The notes under the pieces are model-generated. The model was not told the DNA's origin. It saw nothing but the letters and a program-made list of their open reading frames with translations, and made no database searches. Positions 19,701-27,409 of a stretch of DNA of 33,411 nt are shown here, piece after piece. The number at the start of each line of letters is the position of its first letter. Position 1 is the first letter of the stretch. Both the position numbers and the translations under genes were made by a program. The stretch is taken from the NCBI GenBank assembly GCA_021732665.1, contig JAKFUL010000046.1, forward strand, positions 1-33,411. The letters are read 5' to 3'. This stretch comes from Acetobacteraceae bacterium. Its GTDB lineage: Bacteria > Pseudomonadota > Alphaproteobacteria > Acetobacterales > Acetobacteraceae.

Positions 19701-22700
19701 CGAACCCCGCCGGCGGCTGAGCGAAGAGCCGTGGACGCAACACGCCCGCGGCCGAGTGCTGGAAGTCCCGCGCCTGCCCATGGCGTCGGCGCCGCTGGTG
19801 CTGGAGGCACCACGCCATATCAGCACCGAGCGGCTGGTGGCCATGGCGCATGTCGCCGGGCTGGATTACGGGCCGGCCTTCCAGCCGGTGGCCGGGCTGG
19901 CCATCGACGCCCAGGCCCGGGTGGCCCGCGCCACGCTGCGCCTGCCCGAAACCGCGCCGGACGACACGCCCTTCCTGCTGCACCCCGTGCGGCTGGATGG
20001 CGCCATGCAGGGCATGATCGGCCTGCTCGAGGATGAGGGTATCGAGGCCGGGCATGGCTTCGTGCCGGTGCGCGCGACGCGCCTCGTGGTTCGCCGCGGC
20101 GCGCCGCCGGCGACCAGCGCCGATATCCGGCTGACCGTGCGCGGCGAACGCTCGGCCTCCGCCGACCTGGTGCTGCGCGACGGCGCGGGCGAGGCGGTGG
20201 CGGTGCTGGAAGGCTGCTGGGTGCAGAAGCTGCGCCTGCCCGGCCGCGCCGACCCCGCGCAGGATGTCTTCCGGATCGAACAGGTGCCGGCCCCCCCGGT
20301 GCACGAGACCGCGGCCGATATCGACCTTGCACCGGCGCTGCGCGCGCTGGCGGAAAGCGACGCGGCCGGCGACCTCACCGAGGCCGCGATGCTGCTGGAA
20401 GGCTACGCCGCCGCCGCCGCCGCCGAGGCGCTGGCCGGCCCCGCCTTGCCGCCCGGCCCCTATGCCGAGGCGCTGCGCGCCCTGGCCGGCGGCGAGGCGC
20501 TTCCGGCACGGGAAAACATCTGGCGCCAGGTGCTGCTGGAACAGCCGGGCCTGGCGCATGAACTGGCCTGGCTGGCCGAGGCCGCGGAGGGCTGCCAGTC
20601 GGGCGCGGAGTCCAGCCGCCCCGCCGCCAACATGCCCGGGCCGGATGCCGCGGGCTTCGAGACGATGGCCCGGCTGCTGGCCGGCATGGCCCGGCGCATC
20701 GCGCAGGCCTGGCCGCAGGGCCGGCCGCTGCGGGTGCTGGAGATCGGCGCCGGCCCGGGGCCGATGACCCGGCTGCTGGCCGCCGCCCTCGCCGCCAGCG
20801 GCAGGCGCATCATCCTGTGCGCCGCCACCCTGCCCGATGGCCGCCCGCCCTTCGCCCCCAGCGCCGCCGGGCTGGAATACAGCCATGCCGCCTGGGACCC
20901 GCTGGGGGCCGAGGCGCCGCCTCTGGTCGCCGATCTGGTCATCGGCTTGCTGCCGGGGCTGAAGCTGCGCGGCGCCTCGCATGGCGGCGACGCGCCGCTG
21001 GCGGTGGCGCTGCGCCATGCCGTGGCCCCGGGCGGCGCGCTGCTGCTGGCCGAGGCGCTGCCCGGCGTGTTGTGGGATTTCACCCTGGGCCAGGAGCCCG
21101 CCTGGTGGGATGGCGCGGGGCTGGCCGATGACGGTGCGTGGTCGGCGGCGCTCACCGATGCGGGCTGGCAGGATGTCTCGGCCCACCGGCTGCTGTCGGT
21201 GCCGATGCCGGTTGGGCTGCTGGCGGCCCGCGCGCCGGTGGGCGCGGCCAGCTTGCCGGGCGCGATGGCGCGCAAGCTGGTGGTTGTGGCCGATGCCGCC
21301 GCCATGCCGCTGCGTGCCGCGCTGGCCGGGCTGCTCACCGCCCGTGGCGCCGAGGTGCTGGGTGGCACCCTGGCCGATTCGGCACAGCTCAGCCCGCGCC
21401 AGATGCAGGGCGCGCCGCTGGTGGTCATCCTCTCGCCCGAGGCGGCGGCCGCGCCGCTGGGCGCCGCCCTGGCGCAGACCGCCAGGCTGGCCGCCGCCGC
21501 CGCCGGCGCCGCCAGCGCCATGCGGCTGGTCACCCTCGGCGCCGCCACACGGCCCGCCGGCGCCGCCGTGCAGGCGCTGGGGCGGGTACTCGCCAACGAA
21601 ATGCCGGCGCTGAAGCTGCGGCGGATCGATCTCGCCAGCCAGCTTTCCACCACCGACGCCGCCCGCCGGCTGCTGGCCGAATTGCAGCACGAGGGCCATG
21701 CCGAGGCCGAGATCGCCGTCACCGAGACCGGCCGGCTGGTGCCGCGCCTGCTGCCTGGCCTGCCTGCGCTGGCAGCCCCCGCCGGGCCGCTGATGCTGGC
21801 GGTCGCCCAGCCCGGCCAGCTCTCCAGCCTGCATTGGGCGCCGATGCCCAGCCCGGCGCCGGGCGAGGGCGAGGTGGCGATCCGGGTTGAAGCGGCGGGG
21901 TTGAATTTCCGCGACCTGATGTGGGCGCAGGGCCTTCTGCCGGAGGAGACCCTGCTGCCGGGTTTTGCCGGCCCTGGCCTGGGCATCGAATGCGCTGGCG
22001 TGGTCGAGGCTGTCGGGCCGGGCTCCCCCTGGCGCGTCGGCGATGCGGTGTTTGGCTTCGCCCCCCGGGCGCTGGCCAGCCGCGTCGTCACCCGCGCCGA
22101 TGCGCTGGCGCGCCGGCCGGACAGCCTCTCCGCCGCCGCCGCCACCACCGTGCCTGTCGCCTTCATGACGGCGGTCTATGCTCTGGAGGAAATGGCCAGG
22201 GTCGAGGCGGGCGAGATCGTGCTCATCCATGGCGGCGCAGGCGCGGTCGGGCTCGCGGCGCTTCAGGTGGCCTTGAACGCCGGCGCCCGCGTGGTGGCCA
22301 CCGCCGGCAGCCCGCAGAAACGCGCCTTCCTGCGCGAGGCCGGCGCGGAGCTGGTGCTGGACAGCCGCGACCCTGGCTTCGCCGACCGTCTGCGCGCCGC
22401 CGGCATCCCCGGCGTGGATGTGGTGCTGAACTCCCTGGCCGGCGAGGCGATGGAACGCACGCTCGGCCTGATGCGCCCCTTCGGCCGCTTCATCGAACTC
22501 GGCAAGCGCGACTATGCCGAGAACCGGCGCGTCTCGCTGCGGCCGCTGCGCCGCAACGTCACCTATTTCGCGGTGGATGTGGACGAGCTGCCGCGCGCCC
22601 GCCCGGCCGTCGCCGCCCGCCTGCTCGGCGGCATCGCCGATCGGCTGGAGGCCGGCATCTTCCAGCCGCTGCCCTTCGCGCTGCGCGAAGCCGGCGAGGC

Positions 22701-23955
22701 CGAGGCCGCCTTCCGCACCCTCCAGGCCAGCGGCCAGATCGGCAAGCTGGTCATCGCCCCGCCGCCCCCCGGCCAGGCCCAGCCGGCGCGCGACTGGCAC
22801 CCCGGCGAGGGGGTGGTGGTGGTGCTCGGCGGCGTGCAGGGCTTTGGGCTGGCAGCGGCGCGATGGCTGGCGGGGCAGGGGGTGGAACGCCTCGCCCTGG
22901 TCTCCCGCCGCGGCGGCGCGACGCCAGGGGCCGAGGCCGCGCTGGCCTCGCTCGGCCCCCAGGCGCATGCCTTTGCCTGCGACGCCACGGATGAGGCGAC
23001 GCTGGCCGAGACGCTGGCGCGGGTGAGAAAACTCGGGCCCATCACCGGCGTGGTGCAGGCGGCGGCGGTGTTCGAGGACGGCACGGCGGCGGCGTTGGAT
23101 GGCAAGCGCACGGCCCGCGTCATCGCCGCCAAACTCAGCGTGGCCGAGAATCTGGACCGGTTGACGGCGCGTGACCCGGTCAAGCTTTTCCTGCTGTTCA
23201 GCTCGGCCACCGTGCCGGTGGGCAGCCCTGGCCAGGCCGCCTATGTCGCCGCCAATGCCGCCATGGAGGCGCTGGCGCGGCGCCGCCAGGCCGAGGGCCG
23301 GCCGGCCTGCGCCGTGCAATGGGGCCCGATCGCCGATGCCGGCGTGCTGGCGGGCGATGAGGCGACCGCCGCCGGCCTCAGCCGCCGCCTCGGCGCCGTC
23401 GCGCTGCCCGCCGCGCAATGCCTGGCCGCGCTGCCGGCCATCCTGGATTCGGGGGTGGCGGTGGCTGGCGTCGCCCGCATCCTGTGGCAACAGGCCGGCG
23501 CCGCCCTGCCCGTGCTGGCCGAGCCCATCTTCGCCGCGGTCCGCGCCGGCGTGGACACGGGGGGCGAGGCCGAAGGCCCCGACCTTCGCCACCGGATCCA
23601 GGGCCTGGGCGAGGAGGAGGCGCTGGCCTTGGTGCGCGACGCGGTGCGGGGCGAACTCGGCCGCATCCTGCGCGTGCCGCCCGCCTCCATCGCGCTCGAC
23701 GCGCCGCTGCCGGGGATGGGGCTGGACAGCCTGGGCGGCATGGAGCTGCGCAGTGGGTTGGAACGCCGGATGGGCAGCGCCGTCGCACTTTCCGCCGTGA
23801 CGGAGGATCTGACCGCCGACCTGCTGGCGCGCCGCATGCTCGAAACCTTGCGTGGCGACGCGCCGGAGCGGGCCGATCTGGAGGCCCGGCTTGCCGCCTA
23901 TGAACCCCCGGCCCCGGCCAATTCCACCGAAGCGGTGAAGGACGCGGCGGAGTGA
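16702..23955 (+). CDS. Single-module highly reducing type I polyketide synthase, RkpA-like (KS-AT-DH-cMT-like-ER-KR-ACP)
   Basis: From ATG 16702 the protein has 2417 residues. Domains seen in order: ketosynthase with Cys188 (DTACSSG), His323 (EAHGTGT) and His362 (KTNIGH); acyltransferase with Ser632 (GHSVGE) and YAFH at 736-739; dehydratase with His936 (DHRLAGEAVLP) and Asp1099 (HPVRLDGAMQ); a methyltransferase-like region with LEIGAGPGPMTRLL near 1347 and a PGGALLLAEALPG tail; enoyl reductase with GGAGAVGLAALQ near 1844; ketoreductase with GGVQGFG near 2043, Ser2168 and Tyr2181; acyl carrier protein with phosphopantetheine Ser2343 (GLDSLGGM). One module with full reduction implies iterative synthesis of a long saturated, fatty-acid-like chain. 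There is no thioesterase. The next gene, an alpha-oxoamine synthase, overlaps by four bases (GTGA) and is the likely release enzyme. The arrangement and size resemble Sinorhizobium RkpA and fungal Fum1. The methyltransferase region is short and may be inactive. Confidence 0.95.
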   Translation: MKPGRAAATSPAPAAPAAAIAVVGAACRLPGAPDLAGFWSLLSEGRDAVTEIPAERFNTSAWLHPRRQEPGKTYTFAAGVLGDVMGFDHAAFGLSPREAAEMDPQQRLILELVREALEHAGWPEASVAGRPLGVYMGASTTDWGDLRQFDPPAADRYMMTGAALSIIANRVTNIFDLRGPAQTIDTACSSGLVALHHAAEALRMGRIPAAVVGGVNMLLSPFPFGGFARASMLSPTGRCQAFDSRADGYVRAEGGAVVVLKRLDDALRDGDAIQGVILASGVNAAGRTMGLSLPSQAAQAALLRALLADAAIDPNRIRYFEAHGTGTAAGDPIEAGAIGEAVGKLRDRGAMPIGSAKTNIGHTEAASGLVGLVKGLLMLRHGQIPPSLHFEAPNPHIDFPALGLRVATRLERLPGRADAVMGVNSFGFGGTNAGILLAAPPAPAKPAAKPGKLPPLLLSARSAEALSGLAERWVGALEGASQPRAAGLLRGQVAHRDLLRHRLVTRAASPADLASRLRAWHQSGEGEGMAVGAAARGSGVAFVFTGNGAQWPGMAQAAMLRNGPFRTALREVDAALKPLLGWSVAKSLSEGVDAATLAATDHAQPLLFAVQLALVAALAEQGIRPALVLGHSVGEVAAAHVAGLLDLKSACRLIVARSRHQHATRGHGRMAALGASAEAARPILAACDVAGEPALEIAAINGPGAITVAGPPAALARLDAVAKEQRWSFIPLDLDYAFHSSYMDPVRGALMADLRRLRARAPAVPMVSSVTGELLEAAECRAEYWWRNLREPVRFDAALARAAKLQPRLFLEIGPNPVLLSYLREGLRATGSEAGYTHTLSKRDPAGDPLPAIVDRATAMGADPRLARHFQGPALRDGLPRAPLSRAPAPMPRTGERTLLAEQASVHILLGTRRSTEHREWTQHLDLTLQPWLADHRLAGEAVLPAAAMLDMALAAGLARHPEAAALEVSEFHIFRAIPLELERTREIRSRLDEDGIFTLEPRRRLSEEPWTQHARGRVLEVPRLPMASAPLVLEAPRHISTERLVAMAHVAGLDYGPAFQPVAGLAIDAQARVARATLRLPETAPDDTPFLLHPVRLDGAMQGMIGLLEDEGIEAGHGFVPVRATRLVVRRGAPPATSADIRLTVRGERSASADLVLRDGAGEAVAVLEGCWVQKLRLPGRADPAQDVFRIEQVPAPPVHETAADIDLAPALRALAESDAAGDLTEAAMLLEGYAAAAAAEALAGPALPPGPYAEALRALAGGEALPARENIWRQVLLEQPGLAHELAWLAEAAEGCQSGAESSRPAANMPGPDAAGFETMARLLAGMARRIAQAWPQGRPLRVLEIGAGPGPMTRLLAAALAASGRRIILCAATLPDGRPPFAPSAAGLEYSHAAWDPLGAEAPPLVADLVIGLLPGLKLRGASHGGDAPLAVALRHAVAPGGALLLAEALPGVLWDFTLGQEPAWWDGAGLADDGAWSAALTDAGWQDVSAHRLLSVPMPVGLLAARAPVGAASLPGAMARKLVVVADAAAMPLRAALAGLLTARGAEVLGGTLADSAQLSPRQMQGAPLVVILSPEAAAAPLGAALAQTARLAAAAAGAASAMRLVTLGAATRPAGAAVQALGRVLANEMPALKLRRIDLASQLSTTDAARRLLAELQHEGHAEAEIAVTETGRLVPRLLPGLPALAAPAGPLMLAVAQPGQLSSLHWAPMPSPAPGEGEVAIRVEAAGLNFRDLMWAQGLLPEETLLPGFAGPGLGIECAGVVEAVGPGSPWRVGDAVFGFAPRALASRVVTRADALARRPDSLSAAAATTVPVAFMTAVYALEEMARVEAGEIVLIHGGAGAVGLAALQVALNAGARVVATAGSPQKRAFLREAGAELVLDSRDPGFADRLRAAGIPGVDVVLNSLAGEAMERTLGLMRPFGRFIELGKRDYAENRRVSLRPLRRNVTYFAVDVDELPRARPAVAARLLGGIADRLEAGIFQPLPFALREAGEAEAAFRTLQASGQIGKLVIAPPPPGQAQPARDWHPGEGVVVVLGGVQGFGLAAARWLAGQGVERLALVSRRGGATPGAEAALASLGPQAHAFACDATDEATLAETLARVRKLGPITGVVQAAAVFEDGTAAALDGKRTARVIAAKLSVAENLDRLTARDPVKLFLLFSSATVPVGSPGQAAYVAANAAMEALARRRQAEGRPACAVQWGPIADAGVLAGDEATAAGLSRRLGAVALPAAQCLAALPAILDSGVAVAGVARILWQQAGAALPVLAEPIFAAVRAGVDTGGEAEGPDLRHRIQGLGEEEALALVRDAVRGELGRILRVPPASIALDAPLPGMGLDSLGGMELRSGLERRMGSAVALSAVTEDLTADLLARRMLETLRGDAPERADLEARLAAYEPPAPANSTEAVKDAAE

Positions 23956-25238
23956 GTGGCAAGGCCATGGGCCTGACCATGGCGGCCCGCGCCGCCCTGC
24001 TCGCCCGACTCTCCCGCAAGGAGGCGCCGACCGCCAACACCACCGCGGGCCGCGATTTCGCCACCCTGCCGGCGGCGCGCGAAATGGCGCTGGTGCGCGC
24101 CGGCGCCGAGACGATGGAGATCCCCAACCCCTTCTTCCGCGCGCATGAGGGGATCGCCGGCGGGCACAGCATCATCGGCAATCGGGAACTGATCAATTTC
24201 TCCAGCTACAATTATCTCGGCCTGAACGGCGACGTGCGGGTGGCCGAGGCCGCCAAATCCGCCATCGACCGGCATGGGATTTCCGCCAGCGCCTCGCGCA
24301 TCGCCTCGGGCGAGCGGCCGGTGCATGCGGCGCTGGAGGCGGCGCTGGCGGCGAATTACAACGCCGAGGCGGCTTTGTGCTTCGTCTCCGGCCATGCCAC
24401 CAATGTCACGGTCATCGGCCATCTGCTGGGGCCGCGCGACCTGATCGTGCATGACGCGCTGGTGCATAATTCGGGCGCCGAGGGTGTCCGGCTGTCCGGC
24501 GCCAAGCGCATCGCCTTCGCGCACAATGACTGGGCGGCGGCCGAGCGCGAGCTGGCCACCAACCGCAAGCGCCACACCCGCGCGCTGATCGTCATCGAGG
24601 GGCATTACTCGATGGATGGCGACATGCCCGACCTGGCGCGCTTCGTGGAGATGGCGAAGAAATACGACGCCTGGCTGATGGTCGACGAGGCGCATTCCAT
24701 CGGCGTGCTCGGCGCCACCGGGCGCGGCGTCTTCGAGCAGCAGGGGGTCGATCCCTCGGGCGTCGACATCTGGATGGGCACGCTGTCCAAGACCTTGTCG
24801 GGCTGCGGCGGCTATATCGCCGGCTCCTCGGTGCTGATCGATGTGCTGAAGCATTCCGCGCCGGGCTTCGTCTATTCCGTGGGCATGGCGCCGGCGCTGG
24901 CCGCGGCCTCGCTGGCCAGCCTGCAGATCATGCGGGACGAGCCCTGGCGTGTCATCAGGTTGCAGGAGAATGCCCGCGCCTTCCGTGACGGGGCGCGTAA
25001 CAGCGGCTTCGATGTCGGGCCGTCGGCGGGGTTGGGGATCGTGCCGATCATCCTCGGCTCCTCGGTCAAGGCCGGCCGGGTCTCGGCCACTCTGTTCGAG
25101 GCCGGGGTGAATGTGCAGCCCATTCTCTTCCCCGTGGTGCCGGAGGGCAGCGCCCGGCTGCGCTTCTTCATGAGCAGCGAACACACGGCCGAAGACATCG
25201 CCACCACCCTGGCAGCACTTTCCGCCGCTTGCGGATAG
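23952..25238 (+). CDS. PLP-dependent alpha-oxoamine synthase (serine palmitoyltransferase/AONS-like), RkpG-like
   Basis: This 428-residue protein is a fold-type I PLP enzyme of the alpha-oxoamine synthase family. Visible signatures are LINFSSYNYLGLNGD, HGISASASRIASGERPVH, FVSGHATNVTVIG, the cofactor Asp and His in LMVDEAHSIGVLG, and the Schiff-base Lys280 in GTLSKTLSGCGGYI. Family members condense an acyl thioester with an amino acid, losing CO2, to give a 2-amino-3-ketone. The GTG start at 23952 overlaps the polyketide synthase stop, so the two are coupled. It probably takes the chain directly from the acyl carrier domain, as Fum8 does after Fum1. Which amino acid is used (Ser, Ala or Gly) cannot be read from sequence. 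In-frame ATGs at 23967 and 23979 are alternative starts. All catalytic residues are present. Confidence 0.92.
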   Translation: MSGKAMGLTMAARAALLARLSRKEAPTANTTAGRDFATLPAAREMALVRAGAETMEIPNPFFRAHEGIAGGHSIIGNRELINFSSYNYLGLNGDVRVAEAAKSAIDRHGISASASRIASGERPVHAALEAALAANYNAEAALCFVSGHATNVTVIGHLLGPRDLIVHDALVHNSGAEGVRLSGAKRIAFAHNDWAAAERELATNRKRHTRALIVIEGHYSMDGDMPDLARFVEMAKKYDAWLMVDEAHSIGVLGATGRGVFEQQGVDPSGVDIWMGTLSKTLSGCGGYIAGSSVLIDVLKHSAPGFVYSVGMAPALAAASLASLQIMRDEPWRVIRLQENARAFRDGARNSGFDVGPSAGLGIVPIILGSSVKAGRVSATLFEAGVNVQPILFPVVPEGSARLRFFMSSEHTAEDIATTLAALSAACG

Positions 25239-25984
25239 CGCTCTTCACCCTGGAAAGCCTCGCGAGCGCCGAGGCGGTGCATGCCTTCGTCGCCGCCGCG
25301 CCGGGGCGGATCGTGCTGCTGGGGCACAGCGCGCCGGACCGCGGCGCGCAGCTGCGGCGGCATTGGGCACGCGGCGGGGCGGCCATGATCCCCTATCTCG
25401 CGGCGAATTTTTCCGCGCCCGGGCTGCTGCGGCGCGGCGGGCGGCTGAGCGATCTGTGTCGTGCCCACAATATCCCCACGCATGCGGTGCGGGATGTGAA
25501 TGGCGCGGCGATGGTCGAGGCCCTGCGGGCGGCGCGGCCGGATCTCATCCTCTCCTTCCATTTCGATCAGATTTTCCGCCCCGAAACCCTGGAGCTGGCG
25601 CGGCTGGGGGGGATCAATGTCCATCCCTCGCTGCTGCCGCGCCATCGCGGGCCCATCCCCACCTGGTATTCGCTGGCCGAGGGGGGCACCGGCGTTTCCG
25701 TGCATGTGCTGGCGCCGCGCATCGACGCCGGCGGAGTGCTGGAACAAGCCGAAATCCCGCTGCCGCCCGGCCTCAGCGTGGGTGGCGCGGCCCGGGCGCT
25801 GCATCTCGCGGCGTTGCCGCTGCTGGAACGCGCCCTGGCGCGGTTGCCGGCGCAGCCCAATGCAGCGCCGCTCTTGCCCTATTGCCCCTTTCCCGATGCC
25901 GCCGCGCTGCGCCTGAGCCGTGTGCCGCTCACGCGTTGGCAGGATTGGCCTGCCTCCCTGTTCGCCCCCGCGGGCGGATGGTAA
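25229..25984 (+). CDS. Formyltransferase family protein (10-formyl-THF dependent)
   Basis: This protein of 251 residues (TTG start, MRIALFTLESLASAEAV) has the formyltransferase core: LILSFHFDQIFRPETLELA, then NVHPSLLPRHRGPIPTWYSL and GVSVHVLAPRIDAGGVLEQA. The catalytic triad of the family is present as Asn130, His132 and Asp166. Such enzymes move a formyl group from N10-formyltetrahydrofolate to an amine: initiator Met-tRNA, glycinamide ribotide, or 4-amino sugars (ArnA, WbkC, VioF). The protein is shorter than Fmt and lacks its C-terminal tRNA-binding domain, so a small amine is more likely. It overlaps the alpha-oxoamine synthase gene by ten bases; the amine made by that enzyme, or an amino sugar of the linked glycan, is the natural candidate substrate (inference). 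No ATG fits the N-terminus, which supports the TTG start. Confidence 0.88.
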   Translation: MRIALFTLESLASAEAVHAFVAAAPGRIVLLGHSAPDRGAQLRRHWARGGAAMIPYLAANFSAPGLLRRGGRLSDLCRAHNIPTHAVRDVNGAAMVEALRAARPDLILSFHFDQIFRPETLELARLGGINVHPSLLPRHRGPIPTWYSLAEGGTGVSVHVLAPRIDAGGVLEQAEIPLPPGLSVGGAARALHLAALPLLERALARLPAQPNAAPLLPYCPFPDAAALRLSRVPLTRWQDWPASLFAPAGGW

Positions 25985-26032
25985 GCCTTCGTTACAACCT
26001 TCCGCGCAGGATGCGCCGCGAAACAGAGTGGA

Positions 26033-27250
26033 ATGACGAACGCATCCCGGCGCCAGTTCCTGTTCCTGCAAGGACCCATCTCGCCCTTCTTTCACCGGCT
26101 GGGCGTGCTGTTGCGGGCGCGTGGACATGGCGTGCGCCGGATCAATCTCTGCCTGGGCGACACGCTGTTCTGGCCCGAGCCGGCGGTGGATTTCACCGCG
26201 CCCTTCGGGGAATGGGCCGGCTTCATTCAGGACTTCCTGGCCCGGCACGCGATCACCGACCTGGTGCTGCTGGGCGAGCAGCGGGATTACCACAAGCAGG
26301 CCATCGCCGCCGCGCATGCCCTGGGGGTGGCGGTAACGGTGACGGATTTCGGTTATCTGCGCCCGGACTGGATCATCCTGGAGCGCGACGGGATGAATCG
26401 CGACAGCCGCTTCCCCAAGGACCCCGCCGCCATCCTGGCCCTGGCCGAGGGCCTGCCGCCGGTCGATGGCGAGAAGCGTTACCTGGATGACTTCAACCAG
26501 CAGGCGAAATGGGATGTGCGTTTCCACCTCGCCAATCTCTGGCCCGGGAAGTTCCGCCATTTCAAGACCTTCCTGCTGCACCACCCGGTGCCCGCCTATA
26601 TCGGCACCGGCCTGGCCCTGCTGCGCCGCCCCGGGCTGACCCGCGCGGCCCAGGCCACCCTGGCCGCCCTGCCCGAGGACGCGCCGCGCTGGGTCTTCGC
26701 CATGCAGATGGAGACCGATTACTCCATCCGCGCCTACAGCGATTTCCCCGACATGGACGTGCCGATCGGGAAGGCGGTGGAAAGCTTCGCCCGGGCCGCG
26801 CCGAAGGATGGGCATCTGCTGGTCAAGGTCCATCCCCTCGACCCCTGCATCAAGCCCTGGCCGAAGCTGGTGGCGCGGATCGCCGCGCGGCATGGCCTGC
26901 CCGGCCGCGTGCATTACCTCGGCGCGGGCAATCTGGACGCCATGCTGCGCCGCGCGCGCGGCGTGGTGACGGTGAACAGCACCGTGGGCATCCGCGCCCT
27001 GCAACTCGGCCGCAGCCTGCACGCCATGGGTGATGCGATCTACAAGGTGGCGGGGCTGACCCATGCCGATCTCGACGGTTTCTGGGCCGCGCCGCCGCCC
27101 GACCCGGCGCTGACCGACGCCTTCCTGCGCGGCATCGCCGCCTGCCTGCATCTGCGCGGGGTGTATTACCGCGAACCCGGGCTGACCGCGGCGGTCGAGG
27201 CCGCGGCGGAACGGCTGGAGCGGGGGCTGGTGGGGGTTGCGCTGCCATAG
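26033..27250 (+). CDS. Capsule polysaccharide biosynthesis protein, KpsS/KpsC-like (RkpJ-like)
   Basis: This 405-residue protein matches the Capsule_synth (KpsC/KpsS) family. Visible features are an N-terminal FLFLQGPISPFFHRLGVLL, the LPPVDGEKRYLDDFNQQAKW segment, LLVKVHPLDPCIKPWPKL near residue 266, and the diagnostic VTVNSTVGIRALQLGRSLHA near 312, followed by AIYKVAGLTH. KpsS and KpsC are retaining Kdo transferases that build the poly-Kdo linker joining group 2 capsules to a lyso-phospholipid anchor at the inner membrane. It follows the formyltransferase by 48 bases and closes the rightward cluster. It links the polyketide/aminoketone product to a surface polysaccharide, as rkpJ does in the Sinorhizobium K-antigen region. 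No export genes (KpsMTED-like) are in the window. Confidence 0.9.
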   Translation: MTNASRRQFLFLQGPISPFFHRLGVLLRARGHGVRRINLCLGDTLFWPEPAVDFTAPFGEWAGFIQDFLARHAITDLVLLGEQRDYHKQAIAAAHALGVAVTVTDFGYLRPDWIILERDGMNRDSRFPKDPAAILALAEGLPPVDGEKRYLDDFNQQAKWDVRFHLANLWPGKFRHFKTFLLHHPVPAYIGTGLALLRRPGLTRAAQATLAALPEDAPRWVFAMQMETDYSIRAYSDFPDMDVPIGKAVESFARAAPKDGHLLVKVHPLDPCIKPWPKLVARIAARHGLPGRVHYLGAGNLDAMLRRARGVVTVNSTVGIRALQLGRSLHAMGDAIYKVAGLTHADLDGFWAAPPPDPALTDAFLRGIAACLHLRGVYYREPGLTAAVEAAAERLERGLVGVALP

Positions 27251-27350
27251 CGGGGATCCACCCCCAGGCAGCCAAATTTACCGGAATTTTTCCGGAATCG
27301 ACGCATTCGGACAAATTATTGCAAGCGTTTCGGGCCGACCTCCCCGGCCC

Positions 27351-27375
27351 TGCGATGCATGGGACATGCATCGCA
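27351..27375. terminator. Perfect 11-bp hairpin between convergent genes
   Basis: TGCGATGCATG (27351-27361) and CATGCATCGCA (27365-27375) are perfect inverted arms with a 3-base loop. The element lies in the 159-base gap between the ends of the rightward capsule gene and the leftward MOSC gene, the expected place for a bidirectional terminator. No clear T-tract follows on either strand, so it may instead protect the 3' ends of the two mRNAs. Confidence 0.5.
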
Positions 27376-27409
27376 CGAAATCATCCCTGGGACAAGGAAA
27401 ATAAGCCCT

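Noticed and set aside
17617..23592. Very long open frame (1991 codons) antisense to the polyketide synthase
   Set aside because: It mirrors the strong third-position G/C bias of the sense gene and encodes Gly/Gln/His/Arg-rich sequence with no recognisable domain. The sense frame has complete catalytic motifs.
16702..23955. Several PKS modules or a fatty acid synthase
   Set aside because: Only one KS, one AT and one ACP are visible; the domain order is that of a single-module type I PKS.
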